A stretch of DNA of 64,000 nt from Paracoccaceae bacterium (GTDB lineage Bacteria > Pseudomonadota > Alphaproteobacteria > Rhodobacterales > Rhodobacteraceae): assembly GCA_016744015.1 (NCBI GenBank), contig JADGFD010000006.1:1-64000 (forward strand), given 5' to 3'. Both the position numbers and the translations under genes were made by a program. The notes beneath the pieces are model-generated. The model was not told the DNA's origin. It did not search any database and saw only the letters and a program-made list of their open reading frames with translations. Position 1 is the stretch's first letter, and every line of letters begins with the position of its first letter. Shown here in pieces: positions 26,735 to 35,860 of the stretch.

Positions 26735-26763
26735 AAAAGACGCTGCCTTGGCGGCGTCTTTTT
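26735..26763 (+). terminator. Rho-independent terminator after the bactofilin gene
   Basis: A 13-bp stem AAAAGACGCTGCC/GGCGGCGTCTTTT with one G-U pair is followed by further T. It closes the M23-bactofilin operon. Confidence 0.88.
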
Positions 26764-26888
26764 GTTGAAACTCGCTTGAGTGGTATAGCTAAAAAGCACA
26801 GGCAAAAAAGAATCCATCTTACCCCGCAATTCCCCACCTTACGCTTGAACCAGTGATTGCGTTTGTATGGCAAATTTGATAGGCTGAC

Positions 26889-26904
26889 CCACAATATATT
26901 GTGG
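26889..26904. promoter_or_regulatory. NrdR-box-like palindrome upstream of gyrA
   Basis: The perfect 16-bp palindrome CCACAATATATTGTGG lies 19 bp before the gyrA start. It matches the published NrdR-box consensus acaCwAtATaTwGtgt at 14 positions, differing only at the two outermost bases. A second box about 31 bp upstream, usual for NrdR, is at best very weak (TTGC...GCAA near 26857-26873). Confidence 0.6.
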
Positions 26905-26923
26905 CCAGACGGGGTGAGCGACT

Positions 26924-29632
26924 ATGAGCGACGAAGACGATAAAAAACAAGGTGAAGAGCCACAGAAATACGTCTATGACGGGCCAAATATCGCCATTGT
27001 TGACGAGATGAAGACCTCCTATCTCGATTACGCGATGAGCGTGATCGTTTCGCGCGCCATTCCTGATTTGCGCGACGGTCTCAAGCCGGTTCACCGCCGG
27101 ATTTTGTATGCCATGAACGAAGTTGGCAATACGTTTGACAAAAGCTACCGCAAGTCAGCCCGCCCTGTTTCTGATACCATGGGTAAATACCACCCGCATG
27201 GTGATGCCTCGATTTACGATGCACTGGTGCGTATGACCCAAGATTTCTCGATGTCGGTGCCGCTGCTTGATGGCCAAGGCAACTTTGGCTCGATGGATGG
27301 CGATAAGGCCGCCGCGTTTCGCTATACCGAAGTGCGGATGGAAAAGGTCGCGAATTTCCTACTGGCCGACATTGATAAAGACACTGTAAACTACCAGGAC
27401 AACTACGACGGCAAAGACCGAGAGCCAACGGTGCTCCCTGCCCGCTTCCCCAATATGCTGGTGAATGGCGCCGGTGGTATTGCCGTGGGCATGGCCACCA
27501 ACATTCCGCCGCATAACCTTGGCGAAATCATCGACGGCACTTTGGCGCTGATGGACAACCCCGACATGACCGTGGATGACCTGATAGAGATCATCCCCGC
27601 ACCGGATTTCCCGACCGGCGGCATTATTTTGGGCCGCTCGGGGGCACATAAGGCTTACCGCCAGGGGCGCGGCTCTGTGGTGATGCGGGCAAAATCCAGC
27701 GTTGAGGAAATTCGCAAAGATCGTTACGCGATTGTGGTCACCGAGATCCCTTATCAGGTGAACAAAGCCACAATGATCGAGAAAATCGCCGAATTAGCGC
27801 GCGATAAAAAGGTCGAGGGCATCGCCCATGTGCAGGACGAGTCAGATCGCTTTGGCGTGCGCGTGGTGATCGAGCTAAAGCGCGATGCGACCGCAGAGGT
27901 GGTGCTGAACCAACTTTACCGTTTCACCCCGCTGCAAACCAGCTTTGGCTGCAACATGCTGGCGCTCAATGCCGGGCGACCTGAAACGCTGACCTTAAAA
28001 AAATTCTTGAGCGAATTCATTAACTTCCGAGAGGAAGTTGTAGCGAGGCGCACCGCGTTTGAGTTGCGAAAAGCCCGTGACCGAAGCCACATTCTCTGTG
28101 GCCTTGCCGTGGCCGTTTCCAACGTGGACGAGATCGTGGCAACCATTCGCGCCTCGGCCAACCCTGCGGAGGCCCGCGAAAAGCTGATGACGCGCCGCTG
28201 GCCAGCGCAAGATATCGCCAGCTACATCCAGCTAATTGATGACCCCAGCCACAAAATGAACGAAGACGGCACTTATTTCCTGAGTGAGACCCAAGCCCGC
28301 GCGATTCTGGAGCTGCGGCTCCAGCGGCTCACCGCCATGGGCGTTAAGGAGGTTACCGAAGAGCTGGTAGAGCTGGCAGGGATGATCAAAGATTACCTCG
28401 AAATCTTGCGCTCGCGGAAGCGGATCATGGCGATTATCAGCGATGAATTGATCGAAGTTCGAGATATGTTTGCCCAACCCCGCCGCTCTGAAATTGTGGA
28501 ATACGCCGCCGATATGGACGACGAAGACCTGATTGAGCGCGAGGACATGGTCGTGACCGTGACCAACTCTGGCTATATCAAGCGCACCCCGCTTGAGGAG
28601 TTCCGCGAGCAAAAGCGCGGCGGCAAAGGCTTGCAGGGGATGAACACCAAAGACGAGGATTTTGTCACCACGTTGTTTGTTGCCAATACCCACACACCGC
28701 TTTTGGTCTTCACCTCCGAAGGCATGGTTTACAAGCTCAAAACCTGGAAACTGCCACGCGGCGGGCGCAATGCGCGCGGCAAGGCGATTGTAAACATCCT
28801 GCCCATTCCGCAAGGCGTGAGCATTGCCGCCATTATGCCGGTAGACCGCGACGAGGAAGAATGGGACGACCTGCAAATTGTTTTTGCGACGAATACGGGC
28901 GGCGTGCGCAGAAATGCGCTTTCAGACTTCACGAATGTTATGCGCAACGGCAAAATTGCGATGAAGCTGGAAGAGGATATGCGCCTGATAAAAGCGCAAA
29001 TATGCAATGAAGACAACGACTTCATGCTCACAACCGCGCAGGGAAAGGCCATCAGGTTCCCTGTGACCGATGTGCGCATTTTCAAAGGCCGGGGCAGCAC
29101 CGGCGTGCGCGGTGTGAAGCTGGCTGAGGGCGACGAGGTCGTCAGCATGTCTATCCTGCGCCATGTCGAAGCCACGCCAGACGAGCGCAACGCTTATTTC
29201 AAAATGCGCAAGGCGGTGACGGGGGAAGACGGGGCCGAAGTGGAGGCTGATGACAGCACCATCAGCCCCGAGCGCTACGCCGAGCTTTCGGCGCTTGAGG
29301 AATGGATTCTCACCATCACCTCCGGCGGTTTTGGCAAGCGTTCTTCAGCACTGGAATACCGGATTGCGGGCCGTGGTGGCCTTGGCATTGCGGCGGCCAA
29401 CCTAGGGCGGCGCGGTGATACCATTATCGCCAGCTTCCCTGTGGACGAAGATGACCAGATCATGCTGGCCACCAATTCCGGCCAAAGCATCCGCTGCCCT
29501 GTGGCCGGCATTTCACGCCAAAGCCGCAGTTCCTCCGGTGTGACGGTGTTTAAAACCGCCAAGGGTGAGGAAGTGGTTTCAGTGGCGTGGATTGCCGAGC
29601 AAGGGGAAGACGAGGGAGGCGACGATGAGTGA
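26924..29632 (+). CDS. gyrA: DNA gyrase subunit A
   Basis: This 902-residue protein is the breakage-reunion subunit of gyrase. The catalytic tyrosine is Tyr134 in [11 protein letters not shown], and the C-terminal wrapping domain contains the GyrA box QKRGGKG. The quinolone-contact region reads [15 protein letters not shown], with Ala95 at the position of E. coli Ser83 and Asp99 at Asp87; Ala here is common in alphaproteobacteria. It is preceded by an NrdR-box-like palindrome. Its stop overlaps a small membrane-protein gene by 8 bp, and a degenerate copy of its last 20 codons lies 250 bp downstream, which suggests the gene's 3' end was rearranged. Confidence 0.98.
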   Translation: MSDEDDKKQGEEPQKYVYDGPNIAIVDEMKTSYLDYAMSVIVSRAIPDLRDGLKPVHRRILYAMNEVGNTFDKSYRKSARPVSDTMGKYHPHGDASIYDALVRMTQDFSMSVPLLDGQGNFGSMDGDKAAAFRYTEVRMEKVANFLLADIDKDTVNYQDNYDGKDREPTVLPARFPNMLVNGAGGIAVGMATNIPPHNLGEIIDGTLALMDNPDMTVDDLIEIIPAPDFPTGGIILGRSGAHKAYRQGRGSVVMRAKSSVEEIRKDRYAIVVTEIPYQVNKATMIEKIAELARDKKVEGIAHVQDESDRFGVRVVIELKRDATAEVVLNQLYRFTPLQTSFGCNMLALNAGRPETLTLKKFLSEFINFREEVVARRTAFELRKARDRSHILCGLAVAVSNVDEIVATIRASANPAEAREKLMTRRWPAQDIASYIQLIDDPSHKMNEDGTYFLSETQARAILELRLQRLTAMGVKEVTEELVELAGMIKDYLEILRSRKRIMAIISDELIEVRDMFAQPRRSEIVEYAADMDDEDLIEREDMVVTVTNSGYIKRTPLEEFREQKRGGKGLQGMNTKDEDFVTTLFVANTHTPLLVFTSEGMVYKLKTWKLPRGGRNARGKAIVNILPIPQGVSIAAIMPVDRDEEEWDDLQIVFATNTGGVRRNALSDFTNVMRNGKIAMKLEEDMRLIKAQICNEDNDFMLTTAQGKAIRFPVTDVRIFKGRGSTGVRGVKLAEGDEVVSMSILRHVEATPDERNAYFKMRKAVTGEDGAEVEADDSTISPERYAELSALEEWILTITSGGFGKRSSALEYRIAGRGGLGIAAANLGRRGDTIIASFPVDEDDQIMLATNSGQSIRCPVAGISRQSRSSSGVTVFKTAKGEEVVSVAWIAEQGEDEGGDDE

Positions 29633-29831
29633 CCTCTTCCCTCTCATCCCTTTCGTTATTATCGCTTTCGTAATCGGGTATTTCGTAAGTAGAGGTGCGC
29701 ATAACAGATCGCATGCAAATAAGTTCTACGAAGAACAACAAAAATGCACAGAAATAGCGCAAGAAACCCTAGACCTCATGCGCCGCCAAGTTGCGGCGCT
29801 TGAGGAGATTGCTAAAAAGCGCGAAAGGTGA
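29625..29831 (+). CDS. Small membrane protein of unknown function, overlapping gyrA
   Basis: This 68-residue protein has one N-terminal membrane segment (about residues 4-22, LFPLIPFVIIAFVIGYFVS) and a charged helical tail likely to be a coiled coil. GGGAGG stands 6 bp before the ATG at 29625, inside gyrA, and the frame overlaps the gyrA stop by 8 bp. The last codons and stop lie in DNA that is a degenerate copy of the gyrA tail (29815-29883), read in another frame, so the gene's end seems to have formed when a segment was inserted or duplicated there. I do not recognise the family. Confidence 0.65.
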   Translation: MSDLFPLIPFVIIAFVIGYFVSRGAHNRSHANKFYEEQQKCTEIAQETLDLMRRQVAALEEIAKKRER

Positions 29832-29883
29832 GGGAGTGGTTTCAATCGCAGTGATTGCCGTGTGCGGGAAGAAGACAGGGTAA
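29815..29883 (+). repeat. Degenerate duplicate of the gyrA 3' end
   Basis: Read in the gyrA-equivalent frame, this stretch gives KSAKGEGVVSIAVIAVCGKK and soon a TAA stop, against [20 protein letters not shown] at the true gyrA end (about 29552-29611). The DNA is also clearly similar (for example GGTGAGG then AGTGGTTTCA in both). It is a non-coding relic. Confidence 0.75.
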
Positions 29884-30053
29884 CCTTGACGTAACGTAAA
29901 AATACCACCCTGGGGTTACTCATCGTCCGAGCGATCTATTGCAAATATGCAACAGCTTTTTCACAATAACCTATTTTTATTGCTTTTAAGTTGAATCTGC
30001 CATGTTTCTTAACTATGTATTAATCATCGGAAACCGAAATTAACGAGGAAGAC

Positions 30054-30758
30054 ATGAAATATATTCTTTTGGGCACGGCTGCCGCCCTTGCAATTAGCAG
30101 CGCTTCACAAGCTGAGGTTACCTTTTCCAAAGGTGTAGGAAGCTTTTCCGTCGGTTCATCTGCATTCGGCACTGATATCGTAGTTGTCTCGCCAGAATTT
30201 GACATGGCTTTCAATACGGGAAACTTTGGTTTTCAGGTCGGGTCTGGAATGCAGTATTTCACTGACTTCTCTAATTCATTGACTGTTGCTAGCTTTGAGC
30301 TACACGGATACAAAAACGCAACTAACGGTAATAAATTTGGTGCCTACATGGCGAGTGGTGGCGGAGGTTTCATTCCCGGGTCTACGACATTTGGTGTTGA
30401 AGGTATGTTTGACCTAGGTTCACTTGATGTAGAAGCGTCTCTTGGATATCACTCATTTTCTGGACAAAATATTTATCAGGGAAGCATAGATTTGTATTAT
30501 GATCTTTCCGCGAATCTAGAAATATCGGCTGGCTACGACATCCTCTTTTCTGGCTCAAACAACGTTAGCGCAGCGTCGGTCGGAGCAGCCTATGCCTTTG
30601 GTCAATCAGGGTATTCGGTAAATGCCGGATATAACTTCGGCTTTGATGGCGCGCAAGATACCTATGAGGTCGGCGTTTCATGGGCGTTCGGCCCGAATTC
30701 TGACGAGCGTCTATTCGGAAACCGTAGTCTTGATATATTCTTATTTGGCGGCCCATAA
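30054..30758 (+). CDS. Outer-membrane beta-barrel-like protein
   Basis: This 234-residue protein has a clear signal peptide (MKYILLGTAAALAISSASQA, cleavage before EVTFSKG). The mature part alternates polar and aromatic/hydrophobic residues in short strands, such as GNFGFQVGSGMQYFTDF, GSIDLYYDLSANLEISAGYD and YSVNAGYNFGFDGAQDTYEV, as expected for an 8-10-stranded barrel of the small porin type. It does not end in the classical terminal Phe, so the barrel may be preceded by a short tail. It stands alone after a 170-bp AT-rich gap, and its codon use is more AT-rich than that of its neighbours. The family is not recognised. Confidence 0.65.
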   Translation: MKYILLGTAAALAISSASQAEVTFSKGVGSFSVGSSAFGTDIVVVSPEFDMAFNTGNFGFQVGSGMQYFTDFSNSLTVASFELHGYKNATNGNKFGAYMASGGGGFIPGSTTFGVEGMFDLGSLDVEASLGYHSFSGQNIYQGSIDLYYDLSANLEISAGYDILFSGSNNVSAASVGAAYAFGQSGYSVNAGYNFGFDGAQDTYEVGVSWAFGPNSDERLFGNRSLDIFLFGGP

Positions 30759-30766
30759 GCATTTTC

Positions 30767-30792
30767 TGATGGGGCCTAGTTGGGCCCCATCA
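30767..30792. terminator. Hairpin between convergent genes
   Basis: A perfect 10-bp stem TGATGGGGCC/GGCCCCATCA with a 6-nt loop lies between the barrel-like gene and coaD, which converge. T-runs are weak on both strands, so it may act as a bidirectional but inefficient terminator. Confidence 0.6.
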
Positions 30793-30797
30793 ACCCA

Positions 30798-31295
30798 CTA
30801 AGCTTTTTCAAGCTTTTCATGTAGTGCGAGCCGCACGCGCGCGGTCACAAACTTCTCTACATTCCCGTCCAGCCGCGCAATCTCTTTCACCAGCTTGGAG
30901 GCAATTGCTTGGTGCTGTGCCTCGGCCATTAGAAACACGGTTTCGATCTCAGCATCCATCGCACGGTTCATGCCAACCATTTGGTATTCATACTCAAAAT
31001 CAGCCACGGCGCGTAGCCCGCGAATAATAACTTGAGCGCCAACCTCTTGCGCGCAATGAATGAGCAGGTTCTCAAACGGGTGGGCAATAATTTCAATGCC
31101 ACACTTGGCTGAAATCTCCGCGCACTCGGCTTCGATCATCTCCACCCGCTCTTCAAGGCTAAAAAGCGGCCCCTTGTCCCGGTTGATCGCCACGCCGATC
31201 ACCAGTTTATCCACCAGCGAACAGGCCCGCTGGATAATATCCAAGTGGCCAACGGTAACGGGGTCAAATGTCCCCGGATAAAGCCCTACGCGCAT
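30798..31295 (-). CDS. coaD: Phosphopantetheine adenylyltransferase CoaD
   Basis: This 165-residue cytoplasmic enzyme makes dephospho-CoA from ATP and 4'-phosphopantetheine. The nucleotidyltransferase motif is seen in LYPGTFDPVTVGHLDII (T-x-G-H), and the substrate-binding RGLRAVADFEYEYQM is typical. The C-terminal region reads HQAIASKLVKEIARLDGNVE; the usual ISSS of the second motif is replaced by AIAS, a substitution common in this lineage. The ATG at 31295 is chosen because GGAGG lies 5 bp before it; a GTG two codons upstream is less likely. The length is normal. Confidence 0.96.
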   Translation of the reverse strand: MRVGLYPGTFDPVTVGHLDIIQRACSLVDKLVIGVAINRDKGPLFSLEERVEMIEAECAEISAKCGIEIIAHPFENLLIHCAQEVGAQVIIRGLRAVADFEYEYQMVGMNRAMDAEIETVFLMAEAQHQAIASKLVKEIARLDGNVEKFVTARVRLALHEKLEKA

Positions 31296-31373
31296 AGTCA
31301 CCTCCGCATTTATGCTGCACCTGCGAACAGTTGCGCAGAAATGCCGCGCGGGTCAATCAAAATTTTGCCTGCT

Positions 31374-31811
31374 TCACACTTTTCCGTGCAGCATATCCGT
31401 AAGCGCCGCGTTTTCCTGCTCAATCAGCTCAATCCGCGCCTTCACCACATCACCAATCGACACCACCCCCACAAGCTTACCCTCACTCACCACCGGCATG
31501 TGCCGAAATCGCCCCTTGCTCATTTTCGCCATCAGCGAGATCACACTGTCGCTAGGCTGCGCGGCAACCACGGTAGAGGTCATCAGATCACGGGTGCAAT
31601 GGCTCATGCAGCCAACGCCGTTTTTGCCGATTTCCCGCACGATATCTCGTTCTGAAAGAATGCCGTCCACCTGCTCACCATTTTCTGAAACAATAAGCGC
31701 ACCAATCCGGTGCTCTGAAAGCATTCCGGCTGCCATCTCTATGGTATCCCCCGGTTTGATCGTCAAAATATTGTTCACCGGTTTGGCTTGTAGCATTTGG
31801 CTAACATTCAT
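31374..31811 (-). CDS. CBS domain-containing protein
   Basis: This 145-residue protein consists of two CBS motifs forming one Bateman module: VNNILTIKPGDTIEMAAGML with IGALIVSENG, and RDLMTSTVVAAQPSDSVISL with GRFRHMPVVSEGKLVGVVSI. Such stand-alone modules bind adenosine nucleotides and modulate partner enzymes. The ATG at 31811 has GGAG upstream and begins at the domain edge; longer frames are unlikely. The partner is not evident; it lies between coaD and mmsA. Confidence 0.88.
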   Translation of the reverse strand: MNVSQMLQAKPVNNILTIKPGDTIEMAAGMLSEHRIGALIVSENGEQVDGILSERDIVREIGKNGVGCMSHCTRDLMTSTVVAAQPSDSVISLMAKMSKGRFRHMPVVSEGKLVGVVSIGDVVKARIELIEQENAALTDMLHGKV

Positions 31812-31924
31812 CGCGTGTCTCCTATGGTTTGGTCTTTTTGAAGTGTGCAAGCCTAGCGGCAATCTGTCAAGTTTTCGCACACACCGTTGGCCTTAATCCG
31901 CGCTGCCACTGGACTTAATAAAAC

Positions 31925-31938
31925 TGACCATCTGGTCA
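31925..31938. promoter_or_regulatory. Operator-like palindrome upstream of mmsA
   Basis: TGACCA-TC-TGGTCA is a 14-bp inverted repeat with a 2-bp centre, 68 bp before the mmsA start. TetR-family repressors often bind such sites. No cognate regulator gene is adjacent in this window. Confidence 0.5.
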
Positions 31939-32006
31939 TACTTACCCCTTCCCTTTTTGGCTTACAGGGATGTAAGCTCAGCGCAGAACTTAACGGAGGG
32001 AATCTG

Positions 32007-33506
32007 ATGCACGAGATCAAGCACTACCTGAATGGCGAACATGTTGCCGGCACATCTGGCCGCTATGCCGATGTTTTTAATCCCGCCACAGGCGATGTTA
32101 TTGCCAAGGTGCCATTGGCGTCGAAAGACGAGATGGACCAAGCGGTAAAATTTGCCGAGGCGGCGCAGCCTGCTTGGGGGGCCATGAACCCGCAACGCCG
32201 CGCGCGCGTGATGATGAAAATGGTTGATTTGCTGCACCGCGATATGGACAAGCTCGCTGAAGCGCTGTCCAAAGAGCATGGCAAGACCTTGCCAGACGCC
32301 AAGGGTGACGTGATCCGTGGCCTTGAAGTGGTTGAATATTGCATTGGCGCGCCGCAGCTCCTGAAGGGTGAATACACCGACGGCGCCGGCCCTGGCATTG
32401 ATATGTATTCCATGAAGCAGCCTTTGGGTGTTACGGCGGGTGTGACCCCGTTTAACTTTCCGGCCATGATCCCAATGTGGATGTTTGCCCCGGCGCTAGC
32501 GGCGGGCAATGCCTTCATCTTGAAGCCCTCCGAGCGCAACCCGACCGTGCCGGTGATGCTCACCGAATTGTTTGAAGAAGCTGGCTTGCCTAAAGGTATT
32601 TTGCAAGTTGTGAACGGCGATAAAGAAGCCGTTGATGCGATCATCGAACATCCCGTTATCCAGTCCATCGGCTTTGTTGGCTCAACGCCGATTGCCGAAT
32701 ATATTTATGGCAACGGCTGTGCTGCTGGCAAACGTGTGCAAGCCTTTGGCGGCGCAAAAAACCACGCCATCATCATGCCCGATGCGGATATGGACCAAGT
32801 GGTTGATGCCCTCATCGGCGCAGGATACGGCGCAGCGGGCGAGCGCTGCATGGCGATTTCGGTGGCTGTGCCGGTGGGCGAAGATACCGCTGATCGCCTG
32901 ATCGCGGCCTTGGCCCCACGGGTGGAAAGCCTGAAGATCGGCCCTTATACCTCAGAAGATGACGTGGATTTTGGACCAGTTATCACGCCCGAAGCCAAGC
33001 GCAAAATCCTTGGCTTGGTCGATAGTGGTGTCGAGCAAGGCGCAAATCTTGTCGTGGATGGTCGGAACTTCAGCCTGCAAGGCTATGAAAACGGTAATTT
33101 TGTGGGGGCCTGCCTGTTTGACAACGTCACCACCGATATGGACATCTACAAGACCGAAATTTTCGGACCCGTCCTGAGCACCGTCCGCGCCAAAACCTAT
33201 GAAGAGGCCGTGGGCATGACCATGGACCACGAATACGGCAACGGCACCGCGATCTTCACGCGCGATGGCGACACCGCGCGCGATTTTGCCAGCCGGATCA
33301 ATGTCGGCATGGTGGGCATCAATGTGCCCATCCCTGTGCCATTGGCCTACCACACCTTTGGCGGCTGGAAAAAGTCTGCCTTTGGCGACCTTAACCAGCA
33401 CGGACCAGATGCGTTTAAATTCTATACCCGCACCAAAACCGTAACCTCGCGCTGGCCATCAGGCACCAAAGAAGGCGCGGATTTCAGCATTCCAACTATG
33501 GAATAA
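32007..33506 (+). CDS. mmsA: CoA-acylating methylmalonate-semialdehyde dehydrogenase MmsA
   Basis: This 499-residue ALDH-superfamily enzyme converts methylmalonate semialdehyde to propionyl-CoA (and malonate semialdehyde to acetyl-CoA) at the end of valine catabolism. The catalytic cysteine lies in AGERCMAISVAVPVG. The general-base Glu of ordinary aldehyde dehydrogenases is absent, with FGGAKNHAIIMPDADMD in its place, as known for the CoA-acylating group. The ATG at 32007 follows GGAGGG and gives the normal start MHEIKHYLNGEHVAG. It is unlinked from the other valine genes at 39.9-43.3 kb. A rho-independent terminator follows. Confidence 0.96.
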   Translation: MHEIKHYLNGEHVAGTSGRYADVFNPATGDVIAKVPLASKDEMDQAVKFAEAAQPAWGAMNPQRRARVMMKMVDLLHRDMDKLAEALSKEHGKTLPDAKGDVIRGLEVVEYCIGAPQLLKGEYTDGAGPGIDMYSMKQPLGVTAGVTPFNFPAMIPMWMFAPALAAGNAFILKPSERNPTVPVMLTELFEEAGLPKGILQVVNGDKEAVDAIIEHPVIQSIGFVGSTPIAEYIYGNGCAAGKRVQAFGGAKNHAIIMPDADMDQVVDALIGAGYGAAGERCMAISVAVPVGEDTADRLIAALAPRVESLKIGPYTSEDDVDFGPVITPEAKRKILGLVDSGVEQGANLVVDGRNFSLQGYENGNFVGACLFDNVTTDMDIYKTEIFGPVLSTVRAKTYEEAVGMTMDHEYGNGTAIFTRDGDTARDFASRINVGMVGINVPIPVPLAYHTFGGWKKSAFGDLNQHGPDAFKFYTRTKTVTSRWPSGTKEGADFSIPTME

Positions 33507-33548
33507 ACCCTATCGGTGCGTGGGGACCACGCACCCTACCATCAAGCA

Positions 33549-33574
33549 GCCCCGCCGAGTGCGGGGCTTTTTTT
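33549..33574 (+). terminator. Rho-independent terminator after mmsA
   Basis: The 7-bp GC stem GCCCCGC/GCGGGGC with loop CGAGT is followed by seven T. Confidence 0.9.
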
Positions 33575-33577
33575 GCC

Positions 33578-34039
33578 TTAAATCGGCAACGCCGTTGTCT
33601 TAAACACTGTGCGCAAAGCAAAGCTGCTTTGCATTTGGGCCACGCCGGGCAAGCGCGCCAAGTATTGCTTGTGAATACGCGCAAAATCATCGGTGTCTTG
33701 CGCCACGACCTTGAGCAAATAGTCGGCGGCACCCGCCATCAGGTGGCATTCCAGCACATCGGGAATGAGCGCGACTTGCCGCTCAAAGGCTTCCAGAATC
33801 TCGTCTGCCTGCCCTGTTAGCGTGATCTCTACAAACACCGTGGCGCGGCGGTCAACTGCGCGGGGGTTCAGCAATGCCACATAGTTTCGGATAACCCCTT
33901 CGCGCTCCAGCCGCTGCACCCGCCTGTGGCAGGCTGACGGAGAAAGCGCCACACTCGAGGCCAAATCAGCGTTCGACATCCGCCCGTCTTTCTGTAAAGC
34001 CTTCAAAAGCTTGATATCAAGCGCGTCCATTCGTGACAT
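33578..34039 (-). CDS. Lrp/AsnC family transcriptional regulator
   Basis: This 153-residue regulator has an N-terminal helix-turn-helix (LDIKLLKALQKDGRMSNADL, then VALSPSACHRRVQRLEREG) and a C-terminal RAM ligand-binding domain (AVDRRATVFVEITLTGQADE, and VLECHLMAGAADYLLKVVAQ). The start at 34039 (MSRMDALDIK) is chosen by comparison with family N-termini; the longer frame has no support. It diverges by 145 bp from ald, the classic arrangement for an Lrp-type activator that senses alanine or related amino acids and induces alanine dehydrogenase. Confidence 0.93.
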   Translation of the reverse strand: MSRMDALDIKLLKALQKDGRMSNADLASSVALSPSACHRRVQRLEREGVIRNYVALLNPRAVDRRATVFVEITLTGQADEILEAFERQVALIPDVLECHLMAGAADYLLKVVAQDTDDFARIHKQYLARLPGVAQMQSSFALRTVFKTTALPI

Positions 34040-34184
34040 TGCAACATTCCCCGCATTTGGTGTCATCTTGTCGCAGGGTATCCCAATCTTTCGGCACTGC
34101 ACAACAGATATTTGCAAAGCAATTCGGAAATCAGGGGCGCACAAGGGATTCAACACTTCAACAAGGCCCAAAGGAGATTCTCAC

Positions 34185-35303
34185 ATGTTGATCGGTTGCC
34201 CAAAGGAAATTAAGAACCAAGAATACCGGATCGGGGTTACCCCCGCCGCCGCGCAGGAGGCCGTGGCCCATGGCCATAAGGTCATCATCCAAAAGGGGGG
34301 CGGCGCAGGTGCGGGCTTCTCTGATGAGGATTATATCGCGGCAGGCGCGGCGATTATTGACACCGCAGAGGAGATTTTTGCGACTGCCGATATGATCGTG
34401 AAAGTGAAAGAGCCGCAGCCCGTTGAGCGCGCCATGCTGCGCGAAGGGCAAATCTTGTTCACCTATCTTCACCTCGCACCCGACCGTCCGCAAACCGAAG
34501 ACCTGCTGAAAAGCGGTGTGACGGCGATTGCTTACGAAACTGTAACTGACCGCATGGGCGCCCTGCCCTTGCTGGCGCCCATGTCTGAAGTTGCGGGCCG
34601 CCTAGCGCCGCAAGTGGGCGCATGGACCCTGCAAAAGGCCAATGGTGGCCGTGGTGTGCTAATGGGCGGTGTGCCGGGCGTTGAGCCTGCCAAAGTGGCT
34701 GTAATCGGTGGCGGGGTGGTTGGCACGCACGCAGCCAAAATTGCAGCAGGCATGGGCGCGGATGTAACCGTGCTTGATATGTCACTCACACGTATGCGCT
34801 ACCTTGATGATGTGTATGGTGGTGTGTTCAAAACCCGCTATTCCTCAGCGGGCAACCTTGCCGAGCTGGTGGCCGAGGCCGATATGGTGATTGGCGCAGT
34901 GCTTATCCCCGGGGCCGCTGCGCCCAAGCTAGTGAGCCGCGCAATGCTCTCCAGCATGAAGCCGGCGGCTGCGCTGGTAGACGTCGCGATTGACCAAGGC
35001 GGCTGCTTTGAGACCTCTCGCGCCACCACGCATGACGACCCGATTTACGAGGTTGACGGCATCATGCATTATTGCGTGGCCAATATGCCCGGCGCCGTGG
35101 CTCGCACCTCTACGCTGGCCCTTGGCAATGCCACCATGCCCTTTATGCTGGCGCTGGCCGATAAAGGCTGGAAGCAAGCCTGTGAAGATGATGAGCACTT
35201 GCTGCGCGGGCTTAACACCCACAAAGGCCACCTTACCTATGCGGCCGTTGGCAAAGCGCTCGAAATTGATGTGCTCAGCCCAAAATTGGCGCTTTCAAAG
35301 TAA
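34185..35303 (+). CDS. ald: Alanine dehydrogenase
   Basis: This 372-residue NAD-dependent enzyme interconverts L-alanine and pyruvate plus ammonia. The N-terminal MLIGCPKEIKNQEYRIGVTP contains the substrate-binding Arg and the family signature, and Lys and His residues of the active site fall in IVKVKEPQP and FTYLHLAPD. The NAD domain is marked by AVIGGGVVGTHAAKIAAGMG and later DVAIDQGGCFETSRATTHDD. AAGGAG lies ahead of the ATG at 34185. It is divergent from an Lrp-family regulator, its probable activator, and ends in a bidirectional terminator shared with mscL. Confidence 0.97.
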   Translation: MLIGCPKEIKNQEYRIGVTPAAAQEAVAHGHKVIIQKGGGAGAGFSDEDYIAAGAAIIDTAEEIFATADMIVKVKEPQPVERAMLREGQILFTYLHLAPDRPQTEDLLKSGVTAIAYETVTDRMGALPLLAPMSEVAGRLAPQVGAWTLQKANGGRGVLMGGVPGVEPAKVAVIGGGVVGTHAAKIAAGMGADVTVLDMSLTRMRYLDDVYGGVFKTRYSSAGNLAELVAEADMVIGAVLIPGAAAPKLVSRAMLSSMKPAAALVDVAIDQGGCFETSRATTHDDPIYEVDGIMHYCVANMPGAVARTSTLALGNATMPFMLALADKGWKQACEDDEHLLRGLNTHKGHLTYAAVGKALEIDVLSPKLALSK

Positions 35304-35311
35304 CGCAGAAA

Positions 35312-35340
35312 AAAAGACCCGCCAAATCGGCGGGTCTTTT
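35312..35340. terminator. Bidirectional terminator between ald and mscL
   Basis: The 12-bp stem AAAAGACCCGCC/GGCGGGTCTTTT with loop AAATC has T-runs on both strands and serves both convergent genes. Confidence 0.9.
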
Positions 35341-35352
35341 ACAAAAGGCCTT

Positions 35353-35784
35353 TTAGGCTTTGGCTTTAAGCAAGTCCCGAATATCGGCCAGCAGCTCTTC
35401 TTGCGTTGGCCCTTTAGGCGCTTCTGGCGCGGCTTCTTCTTCTGGGCCCTCTGCTGCGGCTTTGGCTTTGTTCACCGATTTAACCAGCATAAACACAACA
35501 AACGCCACGATCAGGAAGTTGATCACGGCCATGATGAAGGAGCCATAGGCAAACACCGCCGCGCCCGCTTCTTGTGCAGCGGCTAGCGAGGCAAATTCGC
35601 CATCCCCCAAAACCACAAATAGATTGGTGAAATCAATCCCGCCAGTAAAAATACTGATGAATGGATTGATCAAATCCGCGACCATTGACTTTACGATCGC
35701 CGTGAAAGCCGCGCCGATGATGATGCCGACAGCCATATCCATTACATTGCCTTTAGCAATGAAGTCTTTAAATTCTTTAAGCAT
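35353..35784 (-). CDS. mscL: Large-conductance mechanosensitive channel MscL
   Basis: This 143-residue inner-membrane protein forms the pentameric channel that opens under osmotic downshock. The N-terminal [20 protein letters not shown] and the first helix with the pore constriction ([20 protein letters not shown]) are canonical. The second helix is near residues 76-100 and the cytoplasmic helix [16 protein letters not shown] closes the protein. The Glu/Ala/Pro linker before it is expanded. The ATG at 35784 is chosen on this N-terminus. Confidence 0.97.
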   Translation of the reverse strand: MLKEFKDFIAKGNVMDMAVGIIIGAAFTAIVKSMVADLINPFISIFTGGIDFTNLFVVLGDGEFASLAAAQEAGAAVFAYGSFIMAVINFLIVAFVVFMLVKSVNKAKAAAEGPEEEAAPEAPKGPTQEELLADIRDLLKAKA

Positions 35785-35860
35785 TTTCTGGTTCCCCTTT
35801 GTGGTTTGCAAGCGCCCGTCCACACTTGATTTAAGGGGTATACCTATGCCGCAATAGCCG

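Noticed and set aside
27191-27235. Ala at the GyrA quinolone serine position as an acquired resistance mutation.
   Set aside because: Ala here is natural in many alphaproteobacteria, so it is not evidence of selection by drugs.
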